Source: Agelas oroides
Taxonomy: Eukaryota; Porifera; Demospongiae; Agelasida; Agelasidae
NCBI GenBank assembly: GCA_949130485.1
Contig: OX422205.1
Location: 4,074,415 to 4,138,414 of the forward strand
Length of the DNA: 64,000 bases
Direction of reading: 5' to 3'
The notes below the pieces were generated by a model. That model had not been told where the DNA came from. It saw nothing but the letters and a program-made list of their open reading frames with translations, and made no database searches. Both the position numbers and the translations under genes were made by a program. The number at the start of each line of letters is the position of its first letter. Within the stretch, counting starts at the first letter, position 1. Shown here in pieces: positions 34,246-43,806 of the stretch.

Positions 34246-37168
34246 CATGTGTGTGTGTGTGTGCATATGTGTGTGTGCATGTGTGTGTGTGTGTGTGTGT
34301 GCATATGTGTGTGCGTGCATGTGTGCGTGCATGCACGTGCACATGTATGTGTGTGTGTGCATGTGTGTGCATGTGTGTGCATGTGTGTGCATGTGTGTGC
34401 ATGTGCGTGCGTGTGTGTGTGTGTGGTACATGAGAAATCAGTTTTTGGTTTTAAACTAGTCATAATGGGTTTGGTTCATAAAGCTAGTGGATGACGTTTG
34501 ATGACAAGCTCACAAGGCATGATGTTTGATGACAAGCTCACTCTTCCAATTCCACAATATCACAACAGAAAAACAGTAGTTTGTCTAAATGTATATAGAC
34601 TGGAGCTTGAGATTATATATTGGGCAGATGCTTCATCATTGTGGGGTGAGCCTGAGTATGGAGCGTCTGGAGACAAAACTAGTCAGGCTCTCCCCATCAA
34701 ATGGAAGCCCACGTACGTACGTGCCAACCAGAAGTGGAATCTTGGTGAAGAGCATCTCGATTGCAATCCAGTTAGTGACACCACCTGAAAGGTGAGACAT
34801 AACAACCTAACTAACTCTGTGCCCCAACATCAGCGCTGAGACAAAACACATAGTTGTGATACCACATTTAGCGTGAGCAAATAAGCCACCCCTCAAATTG
34901 TAGCTACACAATTGAGTGAAATAAAGCCCTCCAAAAATTGTTCACAATCACTGGGAAATCACCAACAGCTGCTAGTGCCAAGAGACAGTGAAGTAGCTTG
35001 TATTGTTAACAGTGACAGGGGACAACCTTGGTGTGGTCTGGGGACAAGGCTAGTGGTTCTGCGTCTGTACACGTTCGGAAGGACACTCGATGTTTACTAC
35101 GCTAAACTTTACTGCAGCCATGCATGGAATGCAAGATTGGGACATTTAACAAGTGAAAATTACTTATGCAAGGACTTGGGGGTGAAAGGGAAGAGGGCGT
35201 TTACTGACAAGAGGCATATTGTTATATAATAATTAGCAAGAACCTATTATGGTAGTTATCTAACAGAAAACTAGAACATTGGAGCTCTAGGGAATACTGA
35301 CAGTCAGCACACTTATTCTTACCCAAGAACCCAAACACACCAACACTTCTGATAACCCTCACAGTAAAGCAAGCTGCATGTGCGAGAAAGAATAATCAAT
35401 AATGTTAGTACATAGGCAGATATACCCCCCTTCTTCTTCCTACTCTTATCCCTCTCTCTCCTCTTCTTCCTTTCCCTTCCCCCTCTTCCCCCTCACCATA
35501 AATAGTAGGGTAGACTCTACTACCTTAATGTTACTTTTAATTGTGCGTACTAAATTTAGCGATTTTAGCAATCAGAGTCATTACCACTAAAATAAGTACT
35601 CGCAATCAATAAATAATTAATAATTAATAAATTTGGTTTCTGTTAAAAATTAATACATGCTAAACGAGGCGTATTCAAAATCGCTAAATTAAGTATGCGC
35701 AATTAAAGTAACATCAAGGTATCTACTATCTGTGCTGGCAACAGCACAGTAAGGGAATTGGGTCACTAAACTACTGGACTTGACTACTGCACTGAACCAT
35801 ACCAGACTAAAGTAGAGAAGTGAAGTTCCCAGCAGTTCAAACTTTGACCTCTTTACAGATGCCAGCAGTTCAAACTTTGACCTCTTTACAGATGCCAGCA
35901 ATTCAAACTTTGACCTCTTTACAGATGCCAGCAGTTCAAACTTTGACCTCTTTACAGATGCCAGCAGTTCAAACTTTGACCTCTTTACAGATGCCAGCAG
36001 TTCAAACTTTGACCTCTTTACAGGTACCAGTAGCACTTGCTAAAGAGTTCCACATTAAAGTGGTTTCACCAGAGAAAGCAGAACAGTGTTTGAATGTGCT
36101 GTTCAATAGCATGACTGTTGTATTAAGCAACTTCCAGGGAATAAAACTCCCTGTGACTGAGGCATGAGGACTGAGGCATGAGTGTTTGTTTGTGAGTGAA
36201 TTCTCTATGATTAGTGTAATTACAATGTAGGTGTCTCATTGGGCACACTTCATTTACTAGGGGTTGATTTTTGCTGGTCTTTGTGTGACTGCATCATTAT
36301 GGAGCTGTGGGTGTAAGAGGGGAGCTACTGGTTCTGTGCGGGTGTGAGAGGGGAGCTACTGGTTCTGTGTGGGTGTGAGAGGGGGAGCTACTGGTTCTGT
36401 GTGGGTGTGAGAGGGGGAGCTACTGGTTCTGTGTGGGTGTGAGAGGGGAGCTACTGGTTCTGTGTGGGTGTGAGAGGGGAGCTACTGGTTCTGTGTGGGT
36501 GTGAGAGGGGAGCTACTGGTTCTGTGTGATTGTGAGAGGGGAGCTACTGGTTCTGTGTGGGTGTGAGAGGGGAGCTACTGGTCTCTAGCTCACCTGGAGA
36601 TTCATTGAAGCAGCCAGTTCTATTTATCATGAGGTTGTCTGACCCCCTGACCCCTTGCTTGGGGAAGAACACTTCTGCCAGCACTATTCCTGCGACCATC
36701 ATTACAAAGAAGAACACATTCACCACCAGGCCCTTGTGCAGACAGGAGCGTGCACAACCAGACTCCTAGGTGTGTGTGCATGTGTGCATGTGTGCGTGTA
36801 TGTGCATGCGTGCGTGTGTGTGTGCGTGTGCGTGTGCGTGTGCGTGTGTGCGTGTGCGTGTGCGTGTGCGTGTGCGTGTGCATGTGCGTGTGCATGTGCG
36901 TGTGCATGTGCGTGTGCGTGTGTGTGTGCATGTGCGTGTGCGTGTGCGTGTGCGTGTGCGTGTGTGATATTTTGAGGAGAAATAGAGGAAAGTGAAAAGG
37001 TCAGCAGCCGCTGGGAATTGAACCCAGGACACCTGGCTTGTGCAGTCAGTGCTCTGCCACTGAGCTACAACAACTGGACAACCACCAGCCCTCACAATCA
37101 CCTATATGTACTGCACAGGTGGTTCTTAACTTAAACTTGAGCTACCTTGTAGTATAGGTGGGCCAAGG

Positions 37169-37205
<37 letters not shown>

Positions 37206-39148
37206 ACCTACCCTCATTCCCAGGCCTTCCCACTGTGAGTTTTGAACACTTACAGTATGCAGTAATGAAGGGGGGAGGCATGGGAGATTTACCACGTGAA
37301 TGATATCAATGTCTACAGAAAGAACATGATTTACGCATGCATTCTTTGTTCTGAACAACAAATGGCAAAGTGTTTGCTTCTGAATGTTCAGATTGTATAA
37401 ACACTGTAAAAAGACCTCAAGATTGTTCTTTCAGTCAGGAGCCCCTCTTTGCTTCTGTCTATATGTAAGTGAACATTAACCATAATATGATACATGATCC
37501 CAAGCCTCCCTCTCTTCTGTAAGTGATCGAAAAACCTGAACAGTGGGAAGTCCTGGGAATGACCCTTTGCCATCTATATTGCAAGCAATCAAAGACTGGA
37601 GGTAGCAGCAAAGGTCAAGAAACAAAGTCACACCCACCTTCCTCAGCAGAGCCTCAAACTCCTCCCTCTGGCCGGTGTCTACCTCCTGGTAGGACACAAA
37701 CTCAAATGGTCCGCCCAACAAAGAGGCATCCATACCAAAGTTGGTGTCAAACTGCTCAGATGTCTTTGGTCTGGGGTCCGCCTCTCCAGCTAAAGTGTCT
37801 CCTACTCAAAATGAACAAACAAACAAACAAACAAACAAAACAGGTAAATGCAACAACATGACTGATACAACTGAACAATTTAGACATAATTATTCACGAT
37901 TACATTCAAGGCCCCTCAAGAATCAGACCAGTCCATAGCACACAGCAGAACAGCAAAGCTATACCGACAGCTGTAGCCTTGTTTTCATGCTACTTCATAC
38001 GTAACTGCTTCTTGATCGTTCCTTGGTTATTGCATAATCATGGCACCACCATGAACATTCCCATCAACTACACACCAAATAGCCTCATTCCGAGGCTTTC
38101 CCACCATCCAGTTGTGGATCACTGTGACGGTGGGAAGGACTGGGGGCGAGGCCACACACCAAATGCCCTATTTAGCACCTACATGTATACAAACAAGTTT
38201 TCAACTCCATAGCTGTCATGTATAACTCAGTTTTGTACTTGTTGTTCAAGTGCATTAGTTACTAGATGTGTGCCGCACATTACGTGTGTGTACGTACATG
38301 TATGTAGGAGCAGAATACTAAGTGCATTGGGAGAAGGCAACATAGATATGATTAGCATAACAACCATATAAGGAAAAGAAAGGGTGCATTACCTTTCTAA
38401 ACATTGCCCAAAACAGTGCCACTCTACAGTTCTACAATAAACTGTCTTGTACATACATGTATGTACTACGGATTCAAAGTACATATGTGTACATACGAAT
38501 TTGCAAGTGCATATTGATGCTGTGTCAAACACAGCTTTCATACAAGACCACCAATGGTGTCTGCCCACTTTGGATAAAGTTCTTTCATTTGGAGCTAAAA
38601 GCTTACTCTATGCAGGAGTTATGAATTAAGGTTCCTTAAATTGTATTGCTCAAAAAAAAAAATAGTCCTTCAGCCGATGTGTATAGAAAGGCGATTACAC
38701 CCGCACAGAATAAGCTTTAAGTGCAAAATGTAGAGGTATTTAAATGGGTTACTAGGTTGTATGCATTCAATGTGCAAAGCACTGCTGGTCCATGTACGGG
38801 AGAGAGTGTAAGAGAAACACACAACTGTAATGGGAAGGGTCTGACTGGCTTCCCCTGTTCTACACTGTTTGTTTAACAACAACTGTTGATGAGGAACACC
38901 AGCTTTCGCATAAACTTTAAGAGGTCCAGGCATAGAACATAATTATCAAGCCATGCTAATAGACTAGGATATATTTAGTATAATATTGTTTTGCTGCAAC
39001 AATTCGTGCAACTTGAATCTTCTGTTTACACACTACTTCATGACAGACCGCTGAATTGTTCCAGTGATATAGACTGGACGTCTGAGCTCTTGGAGGTACT
39101 GTCCCACTCGGGAGACAAGGATCTTGAGCGAGATGCCTTTGCAAACTG
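27353..39148 (-). CDS. DUF445/UPF0754 (YheB-type) membrane protein, multi-exon
   Basis: Nine exons in order: 39049-39148 (less certain), 37638-37789, 36594-36765, 34721-34784, 33777-33913, 32842-32928, 31625-31719, 29781-29837, 27353-27475. All have AG/GT borders and compatible phases, giving 328 codons plus TAA. Layout: serine-rich N-terminal part; acidic stretch; membrane segment in 36594-36765 (VNVFFFVMMVAGIVLAEVFF); the DUF445 hallmark GGVTNWIAIEMLFTKIPLLV then GTGIIAKRHKVI; helical middle (HFGSLLN, PRELKSLMKRHIQSF); and the family-typical end VERILEERVEDLSAKK, then GNLFGALLGLVAEII as the last membrane segment. Bacterial DUF445 proteins (YheB) have the same G-x-TNW-x-AI-x-MLF motif and C-terminal hairpin; their biochemical role is unclear, so none is assigned here. 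The start lies upstream, possibly the exons at 39562-39598 and 42592-42635. Confidence 0.87.
27687..28142. mobile_element. 453-bp near-perfect palindromic MITE (TA target)
   Basis: GACCTTATCCAGGGGGTGTGG at the left end is mirrored at the right end. Arms of about 215 bp pair at roughly 98 percent, differing by a 10-bp indel and a few substitutions, around a loop of about 15 nt near 27910. TA flanks both ends, as in Tc1/mariner-type elements. It lies in the last intron of the DUF445 gene. Confidence 0.93.
28143..28990. other. DUF445 last intron, no other gene seen
   Basis: Open frames on both strands lack splice or domain support. Confidence 0.4.
28995..29115. mobile_element. Foldback MITE, TAGCCTCG family, 9-bp target duplication
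   Basis: CAGCCTCGTTCCCAGGCCTT pairs with AAGGCCTGGGAACGAGGCTA; CCAGTTTTTGATC pairs with GATTGCTTGC-side CAATCAAAAACTGG. It is flanked by CCATATACC on both sides (28986-28994, 29116-29124). This is the best-preserved copy. Confidence 0.95.
29357..29563. mobile_element. MITE with TACMGTATAGCGGGAAAC ends
   Basis: Terminal inverted repeats TACAGTATAGCGGGAAACTTT / complement TACCGTATAGCGGGAAACTTT. The interior is made of GAAAGTTTTCTC/TTCGCGAAA sub-repeats. The terminal TA suggests a Tc1/mariner-type target. Confidence 0.9.
30947..31497. mobile_element. MITE with TACTGTAAAATCGGGATAATAGG ends
   Basis: The left end TACTGTAAAATCGGGATAATA matches the complement of the right end, ATCCCGTAAAATCAGGATATTA. 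Inside are repeated ATAGGCACCC / ATAAGCACCCC motifs. No transposase frame. Confidence 0.88.
32175..32294. mobile_element. Foldback MITE, TAGTCTCG subfamily, 9-bp target duplication
   Basis: Ends CTAGTCTCGGTCTCAGACC and GGTCTGGGGACGAGACT. It is flanked by AGTATAACT on both sides (32166-32174, 32295-32303). The core is GC-rich with CGCGCGCGG. Confidence 0.92.
33958..34424. repeat. Imperfect (TG)n tract, 0.47 kb
   Basis: Alternating TG/CG/CA purine-pyrimidine sequence with internal higher-order repetition (TTTGCGTGCGTGCGTG blocks). It lies in a DUF445 intron, just upstream on the minus strand of the 33777-33913 exon. Six open frames over it are shadows. Confidence 0.97.
35006..35054. mobile_element. 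Partial TAGTCTCG-family MITE end
   Basis: GTGTGGTCTGGGGACAAGGCTAG matches the family right end; no clear left end is seen. Confidence 0.4.
35826..36022 (+). repeat. 33-bp tandem repeat, six copies
   Basis: The unit is CCAGCAGTTCAAACTTTGACCTCTTTACAGATG in six near-identical copies. It is 11 codons long, so frames stay open on both strands. Each unit ends in CCTCTTTACAG, a good 3' splice-site match on the plus strand. Confidence 0.93.
36023..36168 (+). other. Coding-like stretch after the 33-bp repeat
   Basis: Directly after the last TTTACAG a plus-strand frame reads VPVALAKEFHIKVVSPEKAE and continues to TGA at 36166 (47 codons), with balanced codon use. It could be the last exon of an unseen or decayed plus-strand gene inside the DUF445 intron. 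I do not recognise it. Confidence 0.35.
36307..36580. repeat. 31-bp minisatellite, about nine copies
   Basis: Unit GGGTGTGAGAGGGGAGCTACTGGTTCTGTGT. It ends at the donor side of the DUF445 membrane-segment exon; the first visible donor base is 36593. Confidence 0.95.
36769..36966. repeat. (TG/CG)n microsatellite
   Basis: Alternating GTGTGC units of 0.2 kb immediately upstream of the DUF445 exon at 36765. On the minus strand the CA/CG tract abuts the CCTAG acceptor. Confidence 0.95.
36981..37112 (-). mobile_element. tRNA-derived SINE, copy 1
   Basis: On the minus strand a tRNA-like region (37004-37074) has D arm GCTC/GAGC, a mostly paired anticodon arm (loop TGCACAA) and a perfect CTGGG/CCCAG T stem. 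A box TAGCTCAGTGGC and B box GGTTCAATTCC are intact. A leader containing GTGAGGGCTGGTGGTTGT and a tail CTTTTCACTTTCCTCTATT are shared with 62424-62558, which shows dispersal as a unit. Confidence 0.8.
37171..37202. repeat. (CA)n microsatellite
   Basis: About 16 CA units beside the start of a TAGCCTCG-family MITE fragment (37209-37285). Confidence 0.95.
38080..38154. mobile_element. Foldback MITE, TAGCCTCG family, 9-bp target duplication
   Basis: TAGCCTCATTCCGAGGCTTTCCCACC pairs with GGTGGGAAGGACTGGGGGCGAGGC. CACACCAAA lies on both sides (38071-38079, 38155-38163). Confidence 0.85.
38505..38629 (+). other. Coding-like plus-strand stretch
   Basis: A frame reading HIDAVSNTAFIQDHQWCL through DKVLSFGAKSLLYAGVMN ends in TAA at 38627. 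It has amino-acid composition like a protein 3' end but no partner exons. It may be a captured exon fragment; the product is not recognised. Confidence 0.3.
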
Positions 39149-39188
39149 CTGCACAAAGGAGCGGGAGATGGAGGGAGTGGACTGTGAG

Positions 39189-39189
39189 C

Positions 39190-39217
<28 letters not shown>
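39189..39217. repeat. (GT)n microsatellite
   Basis: About 14 GT units. Confidence 0.95.
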
Positions 39218-39220
<3 letters not shown>

Positions 39221-39323
39221 CAGAATCAAGGTAGAACAAAGTAAAGAACATCAGTTTCAGAAAAGGTTGGACATGGTCATGTGACATACCAGCCTCGTTC
39301 CCAAACCACTGACACCGGCATTC

Positions 39324-39470
39324 ATTATAGGGGAGACTTCTATACTGAAAAGTGCTCAGAATTTTATCAGTAGTGCTTATGAGAATCCCAAAGACATTGC
39401 CATCATTCAAAAGCTGACTAGTGGAATAGATTCTATCAACCCCATTGAATTCCTGTGTCATGTAGGCTGT
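39324..39470 (+). other. Coding-like plus-strand stretch
   Basis: After ATTATAG| a frame reads ETSILKSAQNFISSAYENPK then DIAIIQKLTSGIDSINPIEF and stops with TGA at about 39469. The antisense frame has no comparable composition. It may be a fragment of an unidentified gene; a MITE end (CAGCCTCGTTCCC, 39291) lies just upstream. Confidence 0.3.
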
Positions 39471-39561
39471 AGGGCTGCTTGAACTTGAAGCAGGGAGAAG
39501 CAGCTACCAGCACTCCAACTGCAAACCTGCTCAACCTGAAGCACCTTCGAGACACTCCTAC

Positions 39562-39598
39562 CTTTCAAACTCTTCATCACTCGAGAAAAAGAGCTCCC
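39562..39598 (-). CDS. Candidate small upstream exon (DUF445 gene or neighbour)
   Basis: CTCTCAG| and |GTAGGA borders enclose 37 nt that read GELFFSSDEEFE plus two bases in one frame. The acidic, serine-rich composition resembles the N-terminal part of the DUF445 protein. Its phase in that frame does not join the 39049-39148 exon directly, so it may use another frame or an unseen exon. Confidence 0.3.
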
Positions 39599-39841
39599 CT
39601 GAGAGAGATTGTACATTCTGTGTAGGACCAGTGCATAGTCACATGCACACAGAAATGTGTCCTCCTCTAGTTTAGTTTAGGACCCTGCGATACACTAGCC
39701 TTGTATGGAACCAGACTCTTTGGAATACAGCAAGCCAGGTAAGCCAATCTTCTTTGCCATTAAACCCAATTCCAACCAGAGTCTAGTTGCTGAATGCCTT
39801 AGCATGAGACTCATGATTGCAGATTAGACTTTCAGATAGTG

Positions 39842-39908
39842 TACAGTGTATGGTATGTATGTATGGTATGTATGTATGTAGGTATGTATGTATGTATGTA
39901 TGTATGTA
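39842..39908. repeat. (TATG)n microsatellite
   Basis: Tetranucleotide TATG repeats with a few interruptions. Confidence 0.9.
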
Positions 39909-40024
39909 TATTTTCTGCACGTGCTCATAGATCACTGTCTACTTCTGTCAACAGCAGTCACTTGAGACACTGGTAAGGCCTGTACAGGAGACGTAGAGTC
40001 ACCGCTAGAGTCACCTGTACAGCA

Positions 40025-40580
40025 CCAGTCACCCAAAGATGTAGAGTCACCAGTCAGGCTTGTACAGCACCAGTCACGAGTCACTGGTCAGGCTTGTACA
40101 GCACCAGTCACGAGTCACTGGTCAGGCTTGTACAGCACCAGTCACCCCAAAAAGTAGAGTCATCGGCCAGGCTTGTACAGCACCACTCACCCCAAAAAGT
40201 AGAGTCACCGGCCAGGCTTGTACAGCACCAGTCACCCCAAAAAGTAGAGTCACCGGCCAGGCTTGTACAGCACCAGTCACCCCAAAAAGTAGAGTCACCG
40301 GCCAGGCTTGTACAGCACCACTCACCCCAAAAAGTAGTAGAGTCACCGGCCAGGCTTGTACAGCACCAGTCACCCAAAGACATACGGTCATTGGTCATGC
40401 TTGTACAGCAGTGGTTGCCTGAAGACATAGAGTTGCCAGCCTGGCACAAAACCAGTTAGCACCGGTTGCCCAAAGATGTAGAGTCACCAGCCAAGCTTGT
40501 AGAAGCAGTGATCACCAGAAGACATAGAGTTGCTGGCCAGGCCTGTATAGCACCAGTGACTAGATGGGTCACTTTAAAAG
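40025..40580. repeat. 45-bp minisatellite with degenerate flank
   Basis: The core unit CACCCCAAAAAGTAGAGTCACCGGCCAGGCTTGTACAGCACCAGT is repeated about six times (40136-40375). Shorter 34-bp variants precede it and decayed units follow to about 40580. Unit length is a multiple of three, so long frames on both strands are shadows. Confidence 0.93.
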
Positions 40581-40599
40581 TAGGAATGAAAAACAAGGA

Positions 40600-41480
40600 A
40601 ATGAGAAATGGAAATGGCGATGGGTGGGCTTACATGTATAGGCTGACTAAACTTAGACACAAGTGATGAGTTGTAGAACAGGGACGATTGAACTGTATAT
40701 ACATATAGACATGTTGTTTAAAACAGCTCAATCATCTACCAGAGGGGGTGCAGTTTGTTCCTAGACTTTTCCGGCGAGGAAAGCAGGAAGGGTCTGGTCA
40801 TGTAGATAGTAGAGTAGTAGTAGCTATATAGACAGTAGCATTACTCCAATTGCTTTGGTCTGAGGCATTGACATTTCCTCCTCCACCCAGTGCATGCAAA
40901 CTATAATTCACGCACAGTGTCTGATCTTCACAGAGCTGGGGTGTGGATCCACTGAAGAATGACTTAAACAGGCCATTTGTGACATTGTCTATAATTCACT
41001 TTTACATGCTGTTGGAATAATCCATGCTGTATATGAGACAAATGCACACACATCAATCCTCAAACTAAAGCCAGTAGATTTAACCAGTGAGAAAGTAAAG
41101 GAGCCTCAAAATGTCATCTCCAAAGTTTGCATGGAATATTTGGAACAAAGTAGGAGCAATACACAGATTCTGCTGAAAGTGAGGAGCATACAGCTTGCGA
41201 TGTAACGCCCTTGCATGCCCCCTTTGAAGCCAAGAGTAAGGCAGGGATGGTTCTGCCTTTAAAATTTGCTCTGAAGTGCCTGAAGCGGTATGGTGTGCTG
41301 TGTCTTCCCTTTCAAGCCAGAAAAACCATTTCCTCATTTTCTTATTTTTCTTTTCTTGTTTCCTACTTGTAGAGTGACCCTGTCTAAACATATGGAGTTG
41401 CTGTAGAGCAAGGGGGCCAAGAGCATAGATGGTAGCTCAAAAGGAGAGTGAAACAGTCAGCTTGCCAGTGAGAGACTGTG
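40600..41480. other. Non-coding stretch
   Basis: No supported exon. An open minus-strand frame over 41080-41391 lacks splice context and recognisable motifs. Confidence 0.35.
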
Positions 41481-41499
41481 TTGTGGTGAAGGTCTGCGC

Positions 41500-41730
41500 A
41501 TCGAAAATGTGGATTGCCAGACCCAGTGGATCAAATGGCTACCATATAAATGTGCCATGTAAATTTGACAGTCCAAATGCATAGATCTATCTTTGCATCT
41601 ACACGGTGCCTATGAATCCCACCCTTAATGAAAGTTCAGTGATAAAGTGCTTCAAACATGGCAATGCGATTGAAATGCACAACAGAATAAGCTTTGATTT
41701 CTACACAGGCCTGCCATATTTTTGTGTCTA
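41500..41730. mobile_element. Half-copy of the 'CACCCTTAAYRAAAGTTC' foldback family
   Basis: CCCACCCTTAATGAAAGTTCAGTGATAAAGTGCTTC...AATAAGCTTTGATTTCTACACAGG matches the right halves of 51640-51835 and 58009-58262. Confidence 0.55.
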
Positions 41731-41769
41731 AGGTCCTTGCTCCTATGGACAAGTCTGCTCATGTCAATA

Positions 41770-42035
41770 TACCCCCGGCAAGAGCGCATAAGAACAGGTG
41801 GCTTGAGTAAGAACGTGTAACTCTAATAGAAGCCTGTAGTCCAGTCAAAATTATTGGATCGTACTAAAAATAAAACACCTGGCCACATGCTTAGCAACGA
41901 TGGCTTACGTCTACACAGCATGCACAGTTACGTGTTACTATTTTTAGTACTAGTGGTAAATTCCGACCGGTTTCAAATTTTACGGAGTTACACGCTCTTA
42001 CTCAAGCCGCCCGTTCTTATGCACTCTGGCCCTGA
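41770..42035. mobile_element. Foldback MITE with GCATAAGAAC...TTGAGTAAG ends
   Basis: AAGAGCGCATAAGAACAGGTGGCTTGAGTAAGAACGTGTAACT is complementary to AGTTACACGCTCTTACTCAAGCCGCCCGTTCTTATGCACTCT at the right; TACTAAAAATA motifs also mirror. No coding capacity. Confidence 0.85.
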
Positions 42036-42591
42036 TACATGTATTGTCAGTAACGACAAGGGGTGGTCCCTCTCCCAGGTGCAGTACTTACATTTGTGAC
42101 TGAGGTTACAATTTGTGACCACTTATGTTTTGCTGTGATCCCCATGAACATACTGCTGAAGCTGCTGTGGCTGTGTGACTTTGGCAAAAGTTCACCGTAG
42201 ACTTGTGACTTAGTTATGATTTGCAACTCTTTAGTAGCAATACCATAGCTAGACCTGTTTCAACAGTATATGGGGTCACAAGTACAGTCGAAAACATAAG
42301 CATGCATATGGGAGTGACCACTCCTTAAGCAGCAGGGTCACCAGATCAGAAATCACTACAAAATCTTGCACACTTCAGAGCTTTATGTCGAATCCCTAGT
42401 CTCACAAGCCACACCCTTTGCACTCAGACCCCATAGTCTTGAGGGGGTAGCGTATTGAGGGGTAACAGCGCATAATTAATGAAGCCTGGAGGGGAAGGAT
42501 GTCTTGAGGAATATATCTACCTAATTTAAATTTGGTATTCCTCAAAGTATGGGTGTGTATTCCTAAGCCCTGCACAGAAACTAAAACTTAC

Positions 42592-42635
42592 CCCGTCCTC
42601 CAGAAAGTATCCCGAGGGCGAGGTTGCTCCTCCAT
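42592..42635 (-). CDS. Candidate first coding exon (MEEQPRPRDTFWRT)
   Basis: ATG at 42635 is followed by 14 codons and two bases, ending at a consensus GTAAGT donor (42591-42586). It lies on the DUF445 strand, upstream of all its exons, and could be its first exon or that of another minus-strand gene. The phase requires at least one intervening exon. Confidence 0.45.
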
Positions 42636-43122
42636 AATTTGGTCTTTCTGCTCGGCGGGATCCGGACAGAGGAGGTCGGACATGGTTGACCTTTGCTAAT
42701 TGAAACAACTGAGGTCACACTAATTGATCTTGGATATTGCAAGGTAGAAAGTATTTTTAGCTTTTTCTATGACTGGATCCAGCCTTGAATCCTGATTTGA
42801 AAACTGGGGCCCACCTCGGTGAAAGCCGAGAGAGCTAGTCTGTTGAGATACGAAAAATCAATTAGTGTGACCTCAGCCATTTTAATTAGTGAAGTTCAAC
42901 CATGTCCGACCTCCTCTGGGATCCGGAGGGTCAGACCAACCACGCCTCCTTTTGACCGGAAATTACTACTTATCACGTGAACAAGGTGGGGCTGTATATG
43001 TGACCGCGCCGGCCGTAGAGTTAAATTTGGGATAACCTGAGTTTCAGACAGGTGGGTACGGTATAGGTAGTTGTGCGTTCTGAAGGGAGTAACCGTCAGC
43101 GAAGACGCTCAGGACGGCAGGA
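42636..43122. promoter_or_regulatory. Putative bidirectional promoter between the minus-strand exon and G-alpha
   Basis: About 0.4-0.5 kb separate the ATG at 42635 (-) from a candidate non-coding G-alpha leader exon ending AGGA|GTGAGT at 43122 (+). The interval is GC-richer than its surroundings and holds an inverted repeat. The leader exon is inferred from the donor and from a CTGGGCAG acceptor at 43799; no transcript is available. Confidence 0.4.
42638..42945. repeat. Inverted repeat with arms of about 95 bp
   Basis: GGATCCGGACAGAGGAGGTCGGACATGGTTGA...GAGGTCACACTAATTGAT at 42655-42733 is mirrored at about 42850-42945 with several mismatches. The left arm covers the presumed 5' UTR of the minus-strand exon. 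Confidence 0.85.
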
Positions 43123-43806
43123 GTGAGTAGCTAGTTATTTGAAGGGGCACCATCGCCTATGTTTGTGTAAAAAGATAAAGTTGGAGCGATACTGAACGTG
43201 AGTTGGTATACCGGCTAGATATTGCACCGTCTGTTTTTGTCTACTTTAGTTTGAGAGGGGCCGTGTAGTATAACATACTGGGGTATTAGCCTGAATTCAG
43301 GTGTTCCACCTTTTTATGTTGCCCGCAATGGATATATGTTTGGATTAGACAATGGATGGACCAGTTAGAACTAAAGACAGGCCTCTAGTAGTAAGTGGGC
43401 CTTGACGTTATAAAGTGACTTGAAAGCACTATGTAGAAGCATGTCTGTAGTAATTAAACAAGGAAAGAGGTAGTTTCAGCGTATGTAGAATGGTCTCAAT
43501 ACAGTGTAGCCATAATGGTCTTCCTGGGCAGTGTAACAAGAAGCTGCTATGAGTACGTACGCAGAGTGTCATGACTAACACACTACAGAGACCTGGAATT
43601 ATTTGACTGGTACATTTTCCATACATATTTGAGGGACGGGTGACACAATTGATGTTTCATACGTAACTGCTTCTGCTGAATTCCTTTCAATGTCAACTGG
43701 AAGCAAACCCCACAATTGCATACCTTTCCAAGTTAGGTTGAAACCTGAAACTTGTTAAGACATTCCACTTATTTGGGTGAGTCTATTTCTCCTGGGCAGT
43801 GTCGAG

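Noticed and set aside
33899-34463. Many overlapping open frames of Cys/Val or His/Thr repeats
   Set aside because: Pure translation of the (TG)n tract in six frames.
41080-41391. 103-codon minus-strand frame
   Set aside because: No splice context, domain or composition support.
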